A stretch of DNA of 64,000 bases from Candidatus Fluviicola riflensis (GCA_002243285.1 CP022585.1:3212641-3276640), one strand, 5' to 3'. Shown: positions 9,845 through 20,480, counted from the stretch's first letter. Numbers and translations are program-made. The notes: generated by a model from the letters alone, not told the origin.

Positions 9845-9852
9845 TAGTTTTG
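9845..9852 (+). promoter_or_regulatory. Possible -7 element for second M43 protease
   Basis: TAGTTTTG matches TAnnTTTG exactly, 21 bases before the ATG at 9874. No convincing -33 TTG is seen at the right spacing, so support is limited. Confidence 0.35.
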
Positions 9853-9873
9853 AAATCTATAAAACCCAACGAT

Positions 9874-12000
9874 ATGTATAAAAAATTACTGTTAAGTGGC
9901 TTTACTTCACTCTGTTTGTTCACAAGCATGTCTGCCATTGCTCAGGGACACCCATGTGGTGCTGATAAGCATATGAAAAAACTGTATGCGGAAGATCCGC
10001 AATTGCAATTAGACCGCGACCTCCTGATGAGCAAATACCTGGAAGTCCGGGAAGATGCAGACGGCCACACGCGCCAGGTACTTATAATCCCTGTTGTTTT
10101 TCATATTATTCATCAATACGGGCCTGAGAACATCAGCGACGCACAGGTAATGCAGGAAATGGTTATCCTCAACGAGGATTTCGGCAAAACAAACGCCGAT
10201 ACTTCTCAAACCATTCCTCTTTTTAAACCAATTGCCGGTGATGCCGATATCGAGTTTCGTTTAGCGCGATTAGACCCATACGGTAATTGCACCAACGGAA
10301 TCGAACACATTTACTCACACCTGACCGACGACGGTGATGATTTTTGTAAAGTGAGCCAGTGGAACCGTTCGGAATACCTCAATATTTGGGTTGTAAAATC
10401 GTTTACAGAACCAGGTTTACTGGGTTATTCCTTCTACCCGACAGCAACCGTAGGTGGTGGCTTTTTCCGTGATGGTGTAATCATGCTTCATTCACAAATC
10501 GGGACTACCGGAACAGCAGTTGGAGCCGACGGACGAACATTGACACATGAAATCGGGCATTACCTTGGACTTTCCCATACGTGGGGAGACAGCAACGATC
10601 CTGAGGTAGCTTGTGGCGACGATGATGTATTGGACACTCCGATTACAAAAGGACACTTTGGTGTTTGTCCGTTGTACGACAAAGATTGCGATACAACAAT
10701 CGTGGAAAACGTGCAAAACTTCATGGAGTACAGCCAATGTTCAACGATGTTTACCGAAGACCAGGCGACATTCATGCACAACGTATTGTTGCAGGAAACA
10801 AGTGGCCGGAACAATTTGTACACCGAAGCAAACCTTACGCTGACAGGCGTAGATCAGGATCCGGCGCCGACCTGTATTCCGGTAGCTGATTTCTCTGCAG
10901 ATAAATTCATGGTTTGCGTAGGCGATCAGGTCAATTTCGATGACGCTTCCTGGAAAGCAACCGTAACCGATTACGCCTGGTCATTCCCGGGTGGAACACC
11001 ATCAACTTCAACAGCTGCAAACCCAACAGTGGTTTACAACCAAGACGGTTACTATTCTGTTTCATTAATCGTTTCGAATGCAAACGGCTCTGATACAATG
11101 GATTTCCCAAATATGATTTACGCAAGTGCCAACTGGCCGGAATTTACGGGACCATATAATGAAGATTTCGAAAGTGGTTCAGCCGGATGGTGGCATACAC
11201 AAAATCCTGAAAACAACTGGGCGCGTTTCATGTTAATTGACGGAGTTGGACGTGGTAACTCAAGAGGTTTTAAACTCAATAACTACAAGGATGTCAGCGC
11301 TGCCGATCCGTTTACCAACGATTGGTTCTACTATGACCGTTTGGGGAATTCAAAAGATTATTTGATCTCACCTTCGTTTGATTTATCGAATACATCAAGT
11401 GTAAGCGTTTCCTTTGATTATGCTTACGGTACAAAAGCAACCACGCTGACAGATGTAACAGAGCAGGTAAAAGTGTATACTTCACGTGATTGCGGACAAA
11501 CATGGCAATTGCGTTCAAGCGCTACCTTGTCTGAAGAAGAAATCATTTCAGCAGGTTATGTAGGAAACAGCGACTTCGCTCCTACTGTAGACGAAGAATG
11601 GAAAACTCAAACATTTACTTACGCTACAACTGCACAGGATACTAAACTGCGTTTCCGTTTCGAGTTCATTGCTTCTGATAAATCGAGCAATTTCTACTTC
11701 GATAATTTCAACATCTCAGGAACATTAGCGATTGAAGAAAACGGTGAAAGCTTAGGTATTTCTATAGCTCCAAACCCTGTTGCTGCAGGTTCTGAAATAA
11801 CCGTACAGGTTGAAGGAACTTCTGAAAACATGGAATTACAGGTAGTTGATATCAACGGTTCACAGATCTCAGTGACTCAGGTAGCTGCCTCCAACGGAAC
11901 ACAAACGGTATTAATTCCGATGAATGTTGCCAAAGGATGTTATTTCATCAACGCTGTAAAAGGAAACATGCGTTCAACAAACCGCGTAATCGTATTCTAA
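9874..12000 (+). CDS. Secreted M43 metalloprotease, tandem paralogue, T9SS-exported
   Basis: A 708-residue protein with the same architecture as its upstream neighbour: signal peptide (ends AIAQ), M43 domain with zinc motif HEIGHYLGLSH at 225-235 and NFMEYSQC, PKD domain (YAWSFPGGTPS), jelly-roll module and T9SS type A sorting tail. Start chosen at the ATG at 9874 because it begins a normal signal peptide; the longer frame would need a TTG. Similarity to the first copy is strongest in the C-terminal half (the stretch around KLRFRFEFIASDK is nearly the same even at DNA level) and weaker in the protease domain. This is consistent with a duplication followed by divergence of the catalytic part, or with gene conversion at the 3' end. 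Own terminator downstream. Confidence 0.93.
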   Translation: MYKKLLLSGFTSLCLFTSMSAIAQGHPCGADKHMKKLYAEDPQLQLDRDLLMSKYLEVREDADGHTRQVLIIPVVFHIIHQYGPENISDAQVMQEMVILNEDFGKTNADTSQTIPLFKPIAGDADIEFRLARLDPYGNCTNGIEHIYSHLTDDGDDFCKVSQWNRSEYLNIWVVKSFTEPGLLGYSFYPTATVGGGFFRDGVIMLHSQIGTTGTAVGADGRTLTHEIGHYLGLSHTWGDSNDPEVACGDDDVLDTPITKGHFGVCPLYDKDCDTTIVENVQNFMEYSQCSTMFTEDQATFMHNVLLQETSGRNNLYTEANLTLTGVDQDPAPTCIPVADFSADKFMVCVGDQVNFDDASWKATVTDYAWSFPGGTPSTSTAANPTVVYNQDGYYSVSLIVSNANGSDTMDFPNMIYASANWPEFTGPYNEDFESGSAGWWHTQNPENNWARFMLIDGVGRGNSRGFKLNNYKDVSAADPFTNDWFYYDRLGNSKDYLISPSFDLSNTSSVSVSFDYAYGTKATTLTDVTEQVKVYTSRDCGQTWQLRSSATLSEEEIISAGYVGNSDFAPTVDEEWKTQTFTYATTAQDTKLRFRFEFIASDKSSNFYFDNFNISGTLAIEENGESLGISIAPNPVAAGSEITVQVEGTSENMELQVVDINGSQISVTQVAASNGTQTVLIPMNVAKGCYFINAVKGNMRSTNRVIVF

Positions 12001-12022
12001 GAATACCCGATTTGATTTTCAG

Positions 12023-12050
12023 GCGCCTTCATTCGTGGAGGCGCTTTTTT
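12023..12050 (+). terminator. Intrinsic terminator after second M43 protease
   Basis: Stem GCGCCT / AGGCGC (12023-12028 with 12039-12044) followed by six T. Confidence 0.8.
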
Positions 12051-12074
12051 ATTTCCTAAAAATCGCTAACTGTG

Positions 12075-12104
12075 TTTACCTGCGTTTCATTTTTCGTACT
12101 TTTG
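12075..12104 (+). promoter_or_regulatory. Promoter of the thiS-thiC transcript
   Basis: TACTTTTG at 12097-12104 is an exact TAnnTTTG match; TTT at 12075-12077 stands 19 bases upstream in place of TTG. The riboswitch P1 stem begins eight bases downstream, the same arrangement as in front of thiE. Confidence 0.6.
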
Positions 12105-12111
12105 GGATTGA

Positions 12112-12193
12112 ACTTTAGGGGTGTTTCCCACAATGGTGAAACTGAGAATTACCCTTTGAACTTGAGGCGGATGATACCGACGTAAGGAAAAGT
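12112..12193 (+). promoter_or_regulatory. TPP riboswitch controlling thiS-thiC
   Basis: Conserved TPP aptamer parts in order: ACTTTAGGGGTGT, ACTGAGA, TTACCCTTTGAACTTGA, GGATGATACCGACGTAAGGA, with P1 between ACTTT (12112-12116) and AAAGT (12189-12193). The core differs from the usual CTGATCTGGATAATGCC form at several bases, so it is a somewhat divergent member. Downstream, CTCCT (12210-12214) can pair with AGGAG (12229-12233), the ribosome-binding site two bases before the thiS ATG. This suggests translational control by hiding the binding site. Confidence 0.93.
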
Positions 12194-12228
12194 GAGCAGC
12201 CGTTTTGCGCTCCTATCGTTCTGATTAA

Positions 12229-12233
12229 AGGAG
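12229..12233 (+). promoter_or_regulatory. Shine-Dalgarno site of thiS, sequestrable
   Basis: AGGAG ends two bases before the ATG. Strong Shine-Dalgarno sites are uncommon in Bacteroidetes; this one has a complementary CTCCT at 12210-12214 and probably forms the expression platform of the riboswitch. Confidence 0.6.
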
Positions 12234-12235
12234 TT

Positions 12236-14378
<2,143 letters not shown>

Positions 14379-14387
14379 ATTGAAATG

Positions 14388-14421
14388 CGGGTGTGGATTC
14401 TTTTCACACCCGTTTTTTTTT
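14388..14421 (+). terminator. Intrinsic terminator after thiC
   Basis: Eight-bp perfect stem CGGGTGTG / CACACCCG (14388-14395 with 14405-14412) followed by nine T. It covers the most upstream ATG of the following gene, which argues for a later start there. Confidence 0.9.
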
Positions 14422-14426
14422 ACGTG

Positions 14427-14993
14427 ATGATCATTCTTTTTACACCTCCCGATTTCAACAGTAACGAATCGCTTATCCTCAACAAAATGTTGGAAGAGCC
14501 GGCTTTGCGTTTACATCTGCGAAAACCCGGATCGGCTGTAAATGAGTTTGAACAATTGCTGCAAAGTATCTATCCAACATATCATTCGCGGATTGTAATT
14601 CATCAGCATCACCAATTGGCGGAAACTTACAATTTAGCTGGAATTCACTTCACGGAAGCGGATCGTTTACAACAATCGTTGGCAACCAATGCGGTATCGA
14701 CTTCTTTTCATCAGCCATCACTCGCGTTGAAAGAACAGGACAAGTACGATTATTTCTTTTGCTCACCCGTTTTTCCGAGTATTTCAAAAACGGGATATTA
14801 TACTACAGAAAATTGGGATATTTCCAATGAAACCCAGACATTCAGGCAAAAGGCTGTTGCTTTGGGTGGAATTGACCACACAAAACTCAACGAAGTACGC
14901 AAACTCGGATTTGAGCACGTTGCAGTTTTAGGCAGTGTTTGGCAAGCTCCTGATCCGGTAAACGTGTTGAAGGAACTATTCCGGCAATTTTAG
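14427..14993 (+). CDS. ThiE/TenI-like protein (thiamine phosphate synthase superfamily)
   Basis: A 188-residue TIM-barrel protein of the ThiE/TenI family: LRLHLRKPG corresponds to the Q-x-R-x-K site but has lost the glutamine; AGIHFTEADRLQ matches the DGvHlg region; DYFFCSPVFPSISKTG matches the GPvFpTxTK loop; VALGGIDHTKL and VAVLGSVW match the C-terminal phosphate-binding part. These changes suggest a TenI-like thiazole tautomerase or a specialised paralogue, since a better ThiE lies at 6253-6933. Start set at the ATG at 14427 because the ATG at 14385 lies inside the terminator stem; the GTG at 14424 is also possible. It sits between thiC and thiD, so a thiamine role is likely, but the exact reaction is unproven. 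Confidence 0.75.
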   Translation: MIILFTPPDFNSNESLILNKMLEEPALRLHLRKPGSAVNEFEQLLQSIYPTYHSRIVIHQHHQLAETYNLAGIHFTEADRLQQSLATNAVSTSFHQPSLALKEQDKYDYFFCSPVFPSISKTGYYTTENWDISNETQTFRQKAVALGGIDHTKLNEVRKLGFEHVAVLGSVWQAPDPVNVLKELFRQF

Positions 14994-15034
14994 CCCGAGT
15001 ATGTGTATCTTTGAGCTAAATTTTCGCCCGAAAT

Positions 15035-15661
15035 ATGACACTGGAACAGCTCAATACGCTTCTTGAAGGAACTCTAACGGAATTAGACGTTTCCGAACCC
15101 AACGACATGCAATCTGCATTGATTGCGCGTGTAAAGCAAGGTGGCGATGCAGTTATCATTACAGACAGAACCAACGATCCGTTGACTGGTATTTCATTCG
15201 TTTCGGTGATGAAAGCTCCCAAAGCATTTGAGGGTTCACCGCGTGTGCTGGTGCTTTCACCAACCATTGACAGTGTTCACGTGTTGCATAAACAATTGAC
15301 TGAGTGGACAAGACGCACCGAAATTGCGGTTGAATTGGGCCATGATAAAGGAAATATGGTCTTGGAGCGTAATAATATTTTCGACGGTGCTGATATCATT
15401 ATCGGAAATCCGAGACGGGTAATTGATCTCTACCATCAAAATGGCATTCACATGAATCAACTGAATCTATTCATCATTGATGAAGCTTCATTGATCGGGA
15501 ACACGCCTACTACGGCTGCATTTGTATACCGTTTGGCTGAAAGTCTTCCAAAATGTCAGCGCATTATCATCACCAAAGAAATCACGCCACGGGTCGAAAA
15601 AATGATCGAACTGCTTTGCGTGAATCCGAAAGTGATGGAATTTGAAAATCCGGAAGCTTAA
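15035..15661 (+). CDS. DEAD-box-helicase-like protein, single degenerate RecA domain
   Basis: A 208-residue protein resembling the first RecA-like domain of DEAD-box RNA helicases: a Q-motif-like MQSALI, RVLVLSPT (motif Ia), IIIGNPRRVIDL (motif Ib-like), FIIDEASLIG (motif II as DEAS, 149-152) and a weak motif III. The Walker A loop expected after the Q motif (GSGKT type) is absent: the region reads DRTNDPLTG. The second helicase domain is missing as well. It is therefore unlikely to be an ATP-driven helicase. It lies between the ThiE/TenI-like gene and thiD, ending two bases before thiD, so it shares their transcript. It may be an RNA-binding remnant or a regulator; this is inference. Confidence 0.7.
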   Translation: MTLEQLNTLLEGTLTELDVSEPNDMQSALIARVKQGGDAVIITDRTNDPLTGISFVSVMKAPKAFEGSPRVLVLSPTIDSVHVLHKQLTEWTRRTEIAVELGHDKGNMVLERNNIFDGADIIIGNPRRVIDLYHQNGIHMNQLNLFIIDEASLIGNTPTTAAFVYRLAESLPKCQRIIITKEITPRVEKMIELLCVNPKVMEFENPEA

Positions 15662-15663
15662 TC

Positions 15664-16404
15664 ATGTCACGCAAAAGACCGTATTGTTTGACCATTGCAG
15701 GTTTTGATCCTTCGGGTGGAGCCGGTTTGGTGGCCGATTGCAAGGCGTTCGAACAAATTCATGTTCAGGGACTAAGCGTACTCACCGCCAACACTATTCA
15801 AACGGAAGATCAGTATTTCGAAACCAATTGGGTTGATCAGCAACAGTTAATTGCGCAATTAACAATATTATTGGAACGTTATCCGGTTCGTTATTTCAAA
15901 ATCGGATTGATTGAAAACGCGGAAGTTCTACTGGCTGTTCTTGGATTGATTCATCGGTATTCCAAGAATCCGTTTATTATCTGGGACCCGATCCTGAAAC
16001 CGACAGCGGGAGGTGATTTTTCCATTGATCGTTTTTCAGAAAAATTACCTGAATTATTGCCTTTGATCAGTTGTATTACTCCCAACCTGCCTGAATATAA
16101 GTTGCTTTTCGGTGATCAAAACCCTGAAACGGTGGCATCTTCTGTAAAAATGCTTTACCTCAAAGGAGGACATGCTTCCATTCCGGGGAAAGATTTGCTT
16201 TATGCCAACGGCAACTGTTATCCGTTCAATTCGCGCGGCATTCCAAAAAACGGAAAACATGGAACGGGCTGTGTGCTTTCTGCTGCACTTTTAGCTCATC
16301 TGGCGCTTGATTATCCGTTGGTAAAAGCTTGTTTGAAATCGAAACGATATATCGATTATTATTTGAATTCAACGGAAACGTTATTGGGTAATCATTCACG
16401 TTAA
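15664..16404 (+). CDS. thiD: Hydroxymethylpyrimidine/phosphomethylpyrimidine kinase ThiD
   Basis: A 246-residue ribokinase-fold kinase that phosphorylates HMP and HMP phosphate to HMP diphosphate, the second substrate of ThiE. Motifs: LTIAGFDPSGGAGLVAD (substrate site), NTIQTED, DPILKPTAGG and the catalytic GKHGTGCVLSAALLAH near the end. Start at the ATG two bases after the previous stop. It is the last thiamine gene of this group. Confidence 0.94.
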   Translation: MSRKRPYCLTIAGFDPSGGAGLVADCKAFEQIHVQGLSVLTANTIQTEDQYFETNWVDQQQLIAQLTILLERYPVRYFKIGLIENAEVLLAVLGLIHRYSKNPFIIWDPILKPTAGGDFSIDRFSEKLPELLPLISCITPNLPEYKLLFGDQNPETVASSVKMLYLKGGHASIPGKDLLYANGNCYPFNSRGIPKNGKHGTGCVLSAALLAHLALDYPLVKACLKSKRYIDYYLNSTETLLGNHSR

Positions 16405-16435
16405 AAAATCGTATTTTCATCGAAAGATTGTGCCG

Positions 16436-16804
16436 ATGACCATAAATGTAAAACAACTCTCGAACCTGCTTTTTGCTTTTTCCTTTGTCTGTGCTTTGCT
16501 GATGCTCCTCGACAAAACATATGGGTATCGCGCGGCAGTGCAAATCGCCTTTTTAGTTTCCGGTGGAATTGCATTGATTCTTGGCTTGGTGACATCACGC
16601 CAGGAGGCTTATAAAGATGATTTCAACGTGCTTTTCTGGATCGGAAGCCTGATTATGTACATCGGCTTTCTGATGAAAATTTACTATTATCCAAACTCCT
16701 CTTACATACTGATCGGCGGGATGGCTATTTCAGCTTTTGCCAACTTTTACAATCCTTTTCAGTCGGGGAAAGACCGTGAAGAAGACGAATTACTGGATCA
16801 GTAA
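16436..16804 (+). CDS. Small integral membrane protein of unknown function
   Basis: A 122-residue, strongly hydrophobic protein with about four predicted membrane helices (LLFAFSFVCALLMLL, AFLVSGGIALILGLV, VLFWIGSLIMYIGFLMK, ILIGGMAISAFANF) and an acidic tail (DREEDELLDQ). Start at the ATG at 16436; a GTG at 16430 would add two residues. No family was recognised. It lies 31 bases after thiD and faces the convergent cytochrome gene. A thiamine or precursor transporter is conceivable from context only. Confidence 0.6.
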   Translation: MTINVKQLSNLLFAFSFVCALLMLLDKTYGYRAAVQIAFLVSGGIALILGLVTSRQEAYKDDFNVLFWIGSLIMYIGFLMKIYYYPNSSYILIGGMAISAFANFYNPFQSGKDREEDELLDQ

Positions 16805-17808
16805 TTAATCTCTAATCCTTTTTTCTTACGGTAATCGATAATCGGTTGATATGGCCCGTATTTGTGTTGGGTTTCTGAGAAAGTATCATTGTAAGGTCCA
16901 AGCGGATAATCGATGGGTTTGGTTGTGATATCCGGATAATCCAATCCTCCTTTCGTTGGACGAATGTGTTGCTCGCTATTGATGTAAGCTGCCACATCAA
17001 GCGCATCTCTGTCGGAAAGTTTCATTTTTTGCCAGCTTGCCTGATCATGTGGCATATTTGCTTTTATAAACTGAGCGGCTTTAATGACACGATACAAACT
17101 CGATCCGGGCTGGTAGGAATCTTTCCCCCAAAGCGGTGGATATTCATAAGTGATATTATTGGCAAGCATTTTACCCTGCCCGTTTTCGCCATGACAACGC
17201 ACACATTCCTGTTTATAAACCTCTTCACCATGATTCACATCCAGCTGAAAATCAGGAAGTTTTAATTCAATTGCTTTATCACCTTCTACCCGGCCATTTA
17301 CAGGAATCCCTTCACCAAGCCATTTGATATACGAAATAATCGCGTTCATTTCACGTGAATCCAGTGGCATCGGAATACCATTGTGCGGACGTTCGATGCA
17401 ATTGTTTACGCGTTCTGCCAGGCTCAAAATGCGATTCTCACGTGCGCGGTATTGCGGGTAACGGCCATGTGTACTTAGGAAATTCAACCCATAAGGACGT
17501 GTACCAGCATCGAGGTGACAGTTGGTACAATTCATTTTGTTGCCGAGGTACCTTCCTTTCACACCGTTCGGTCCGAGGTAATACGCTGTGTTTTTAATCA
17601 AATCTCTTCCGTATCGCACCAGTTCACCGAATTCATCGTTCGGAATGGCTGAAGTGTCCGGAGCCAGGTAAACGGTTGCATCTTCCTCCTCTTCCGGTTC
17701 AATTACCGTCGTTACTTTTTCAACCGCATCCGGACCGCATGAAACCGCTAAAACAGTAACTCCTATCAGCAATGCAACAAGTAAATAAGAGAATTGGAAA
17801 ACCTTCAT
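16798..17808 (-). CDS. Diheme cytochrome c lipoprotein, TsdA-like (thiosulfate dehydrogenase/tetrathionate reductase family)
   Basis: A 336-residue lipoprotein: lipobox LAVSC with Cys24, then an acidic linker. Two heme c sites are seen: CTNCH (94-98) and CVRCH (202-206). The stretch RILSLAERVNNCIERPHNG with Cys137 and MNAIISYIKWLGEGIPV resembles the first domain of TsdA, where a cysteine about 40 residues after the first heme histidine is the unusual second axial ligand; Cys137 is 39 residues after His98. The second domain carries ANMPHD with a methionine suited as heme ligand. The family interconverts thiosulfate and tetrathionate; another c-type electron-transfer role is possible. It is divergent from the arylsulfotransferase-like gene, with a 54-base gap. 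Its 3' end overlaps the neighbouring small membrane protein gene by 7 bp. Confidence 0.75.
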   Translation of the reverse strand: MKVFQFSYLLVALLIGVTVLAVSCGPDAVEKVTTVIEPEEEEDATVYLAPDTSAIPNDEFGELVRYGRDLIKNTAYYLGPNGVKGRYLGNKMNCTNCHLDAGTRPYGLNFLSTHGRYPQYRARENRILSLAERVNNCIERPHNGIPMPLDSREMNAIISYIKWLGEGIPVNGRVEGDKAIELKLPDFQLDVNHGEEVYKQECVRCHGENGQGKMLANNITYEYPPLWGKDSYQPGSSLYRVIKAAQFIKANMPHDQASWQKMKLSDRDALDVAAYINSEQHIRPTKGGLDYPDITTKPIDYPLGPYNDTFSETQHKYGPYQPIIDYRKKKGLEINY

Positions 17809-17862
17809 TGTTCAACAAATAAATTTCTGTAATTTGGTTCTAAAATTAAGTAAAAAGAAGGA

Positions 17863-19554
17863 ATGTTTACGCCCCGTTTCCGTATAATCAGTTTGTTTTT
17901 TTTGAGTCTTTTTTGCGCTACAGCAACCTTTGCTCAATTCTCACCCGCTAACAATGCTCATCTGAATTATTCTTCCGTTTGCTTTGAGTTTCCGTGGGTT
18001 GACAAGGTGGTGAATTATGAATTAATTCTGACGGAAAAAAGTTCTGGGATCAAAACCGTTTTTGTTACAAAAGCCAATAAACAGATTGTAGATGAGCTTA
18101 TTTTCGGTGAAAGTTATTCATGGAAAATAGTCGGAAAAGACAGTCGAAAAAAGGAAATATACAGTTCTGTAGAACACGTATTCAGTATAGCTGAACATTT
18201 CAAGACAGGAAAAAAATATGTCCGGTTCAAAGAGGTCACCAACAACTCACTAACGCGTGGAAACGAATTATTGATCCTCGATTATTCTGGTTTGGTGATT
18301 AATCGCAACGAAGAAATTGTGTGGTATTTGCCCGACCTTCCGATGATTACCGCCAACTCCGGATTACGCGATCTGAAACTAACCGACGACGGAACATTTT
18401 TGGTTATTATCGATTCGAATGCCTATGAATTGGACCTTACTGGCCGGGTTTTATGGAAAGCTCCCAACGACGGCAGCGTTTCCAGGCAGGGAAAAGAAGA
18501 TTACCACCACGATATTCAAAAACTGCCTTCGGGGAATTACATGGTGCTGGGGAACGAGAAACAACGCCGTGTGCTGGCAGGAGAAAAGGATACGTCGCGT
18601 TATGAGATCGGGACAATCATTGAATATGATCCGTCAGGAAAAGTCGTATGGGAATGGCATGCGAAAGACTTTTTCACAGATGATTTATTGAAATTACGCC
18701 GAAAAGAGGATGGCAGGTTCAATTTAGCCACTCATCTCAACGCTTTCAATGTGTCGGGGAATGCGGTTTACGCAGGATTTAGAGATGCTAATTGGGTGCT
18801 TAAAATAGATAAAGAGACCAAAAAAGTAACGGAGATTTACGGTGGCCACGATTCCGGCTTGCCGAATCATTACGGAAAGGAATTATTTCGTTTTCAGCAT
18901 GATGCAACGGTTTTAAACAACGGTTCAATGGCTGTAATCGACAATGATTCGATCAAAGATCCGGCAGTTGTATCGAGTCTTGTGGTTTTTTCACTGGGGC
19001 AAAATAATGTTCCGAAAGGGCAGGAAATCTTTCGTTTTAAGTTTGATTATGACAGCCTGTGCAATGGAAAAAGCCTGAAACTGGGTAATGTTGAAGAGCT
19101 GAGCAACGGGAATTATCTTGTAAACATGGGAGCTATTCACCGTGTTTTTGAAGTGACTCCGAAAGGAGAAATAACCTGGGATATTTTTGTGGAAAAACTG
19201 GATACGTTTAAGCGCGTCTGGCGATTTTACCCACAGTACAGAGTGGCTGTGACGAGTTCACTCTATCCGAATGAATTTACCGCTAAATGGACTCCGAAAA
19301 AAGCAAAAGGTGATCAGTTGACGGGCGCGCTTTCCTTATTTAATGTGGGTTCCGAGAAGAATCACTATATAGTATCCGTGCAACAAGAAAATGGTTCGTG
19401 GGTTGGTTTGACTGAAATACCTGCAATTGAATCAGGCGAATCGCGCACAGTTGGAGTTACTATTCCTGAAAAGTATCTGAATACCACGGGGAAGGCCAGG
19501 TTAAGGGTACAAGCGAGAGGGAAGAGTGTGTTTGAGGAGATTGTAGTTAAATAA
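17863..19554 (+). CDS. Secreted arylsulfotransferase-like (ASST) protein
   Basis: A 563-residue protein with a signal peptide (cleavage after ATATFA) and a propeller-type body. It contains DYHHDIQKLPSGNYM, IIEYDPSGKVVWEWH, ATHLNAFNV, NWVLKIDKETKKV and FRFQHDATVLNNGSMAV. The histidines in DYHHD, ATHL and FQHD fall where PAPS-independent aryl-sulfate sulfotransferases have catalytic histidines. The last 90 residues form an added beta domain. The family moves sulfate from one phenolic ester to another outside the cytoplasm. No DsbA/DsbB-like partner is adjacent. Divergent from the TsdA-like cytochrome, hinting at sulfur metabolism, but substrates are unknown. Confidence 0.75.
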   Translation: MFTPRFRIISLFFLSLFCATATFAQFSPANNAHLNYSSVCFEFPWVDKVVNYELILTEKSSGIKTVFVTKANKQIVDELIFGESYSWKIVGKDSRKKEIYSSVEHVFSIAEHFKTGKKYVRFKEVTNNSLTRGNELLILDYSGLVINRNEEIVWYLPDLPMITANSGLRDLKLTDDGTFLVIIDSNAYELDLTGRVLWKAPNDGSVSRQGKEDYHHDIQKLPSGNYMVLGNEKQRRVLAGEKDTSRYEIGTIIEYDPSGKVVWEWHAKDFFTDDLLKLRRKEDGRFNLATHLNAFNVSGNAVYAGFRDANWVLKIDKETKKVTEIYGGHDSGLPNHYGKELFRFQHDATVLNNGSMAVIDNDSIKDPAVVSSLVVFSLGQNNVPKGQEIFRFKFDYDSLCNGKSLKLGNVEELSNGNYLVNMGAIHRVFEVTPKGEITWDIFVEKLDTFKRVWRFYPQYRVAVTSSLYPNEFTAKWTPKKAKGDQLTGALSLFNVGSEKNHYIVSVQQENGSWVGLTEIPAIESGESRTVGVTIPEKYLNTTGKARLRVQARGKSVFEEIVVK

Positions 19555-19604
19555 TTTTGAATATTGAATTAGGATGAATTCAATTAAGCATTAGAAATTC
19601 AACA

Positions 19605-20441
19605 TTATTCAAAACTCGCTTTCAAACTCAAATCCAAACTCTTGAAACTATGTGTTAACGCACCCACTGAAATAAAATCGACACCGGTTTCGGCAAAAGA
19701 TCTCAGGGTTTCTTTCGTAATACCACCCGATGCTTCTGTTTCGAAACGTCCGCCAATGCGCTGAACAGCTTCCCGTAACAATTCAGGAGTGAAATTATCG
19801 AGCATGATCCGGTCTACTTTCCCAATGGCTAATACTTGCTCCAATTCATCAAGGTTTCGCACTTCTATTTCTACTTTCAGAGCCTTTCCATTGGCTCTCA
19901 GGTATGCTTGCGTACGTTCGATTGCCTGTTGAATTCCGCCAGCAAAATCAACATGGTTGTCTTTGAGCATGATCATATCGTAGAGCGCAAACCGATGGTT
20001 GACACCTCCGCCAATACGAACAGCCCATTTTTCCATGTACCTGATTCCCGGAGTTGTCTTACGTGTATCAAGCAGTTTGGTAGATGTTCCTTCCAATAAT
20101 TTTACCAATTGGTTTGTTACCGTAGCAATACCGCTCATGCGTTGCATAAAATTGAGTAAAGTTCGTTCGACAGCCAGGATAGATTGTGCTTTTCCGCGAA
20201 TGTAAAAAGCGATCTGACCGGGAGTAACGGTGTCACCATCATGCAGCAGTTCTTCAAATTGCAGCGAAGGATCATAGGTTTCGCAAACCAGGCGTGCCAG
20301 ATCGACGCCGGCCAGAATACCAGTGTCTTTTACGAGCAATTTTGCTTCACCCTTAGCATCAGCGGGAATGCAGGCCAATGATGAATGATCGCCGTCACCG
20401 AGATCTTCTTGTAAAGCTGTTTGAATGATGGAATGTATCAT
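19605..20441 (-). CDS. nadC: Nicotinate-nucleotide pyrophosphorylase (carboxylating) NadC
   Basis: A 278-residue quinolinate phosphoribosyltransferase converting quinolinate and PRPP to nicotinate mononucleotide for NAD synthesis. Motifs: LQEDLGDGDHSS at the start, ERTLLNFMQRMSGIAT, LDTRKTTPGIR, GGGVNHRF, MLKDNH, VEIEVRNLDE, MLDNFTPE and EASGGI. Normal length. It lies 39 bases after the DUF4783 gene on the same strand, an arrangement often found in Bacteroidetes. nadA and nadB are not in this window. Confidence 0.95.
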   Translation of the reverse strand: MIHSIIQTALQEDLGDGDHSSLACIPADAKGEAKLLVKDTGILAGVDLARLVCETYDPSLQFEELLHDGDTVTPGQIAFYIRGKAQSILAVERTLLNFMQRMSGIATVTNQLVKLLEGTSTKLLDTRKTTPGIRYMEKWAVRIGGGVNHRFALYDMIMLKDNHVDFAGGIQQAIERTQAYLRANGKALKVEIEVRNLDELEQVLAIGKVDRIMLDNFTPELLREAVQRIGGRFETEASGGITKETLRSFAETGVDFISVGALTHSFKSLDLSLKASFE

Positions 20442-20480
20442 GCTTCAAAAGTACAGAATCCTTTGAAAGCGACGCGCGGA

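Noticed and set aside
14385..14426. N-terminal extension of the ThiE/TenI-like protein
   Set aside because: It would be encoded by the terminator hairpin and T-run; the family fold begins at IILFTPPDF.
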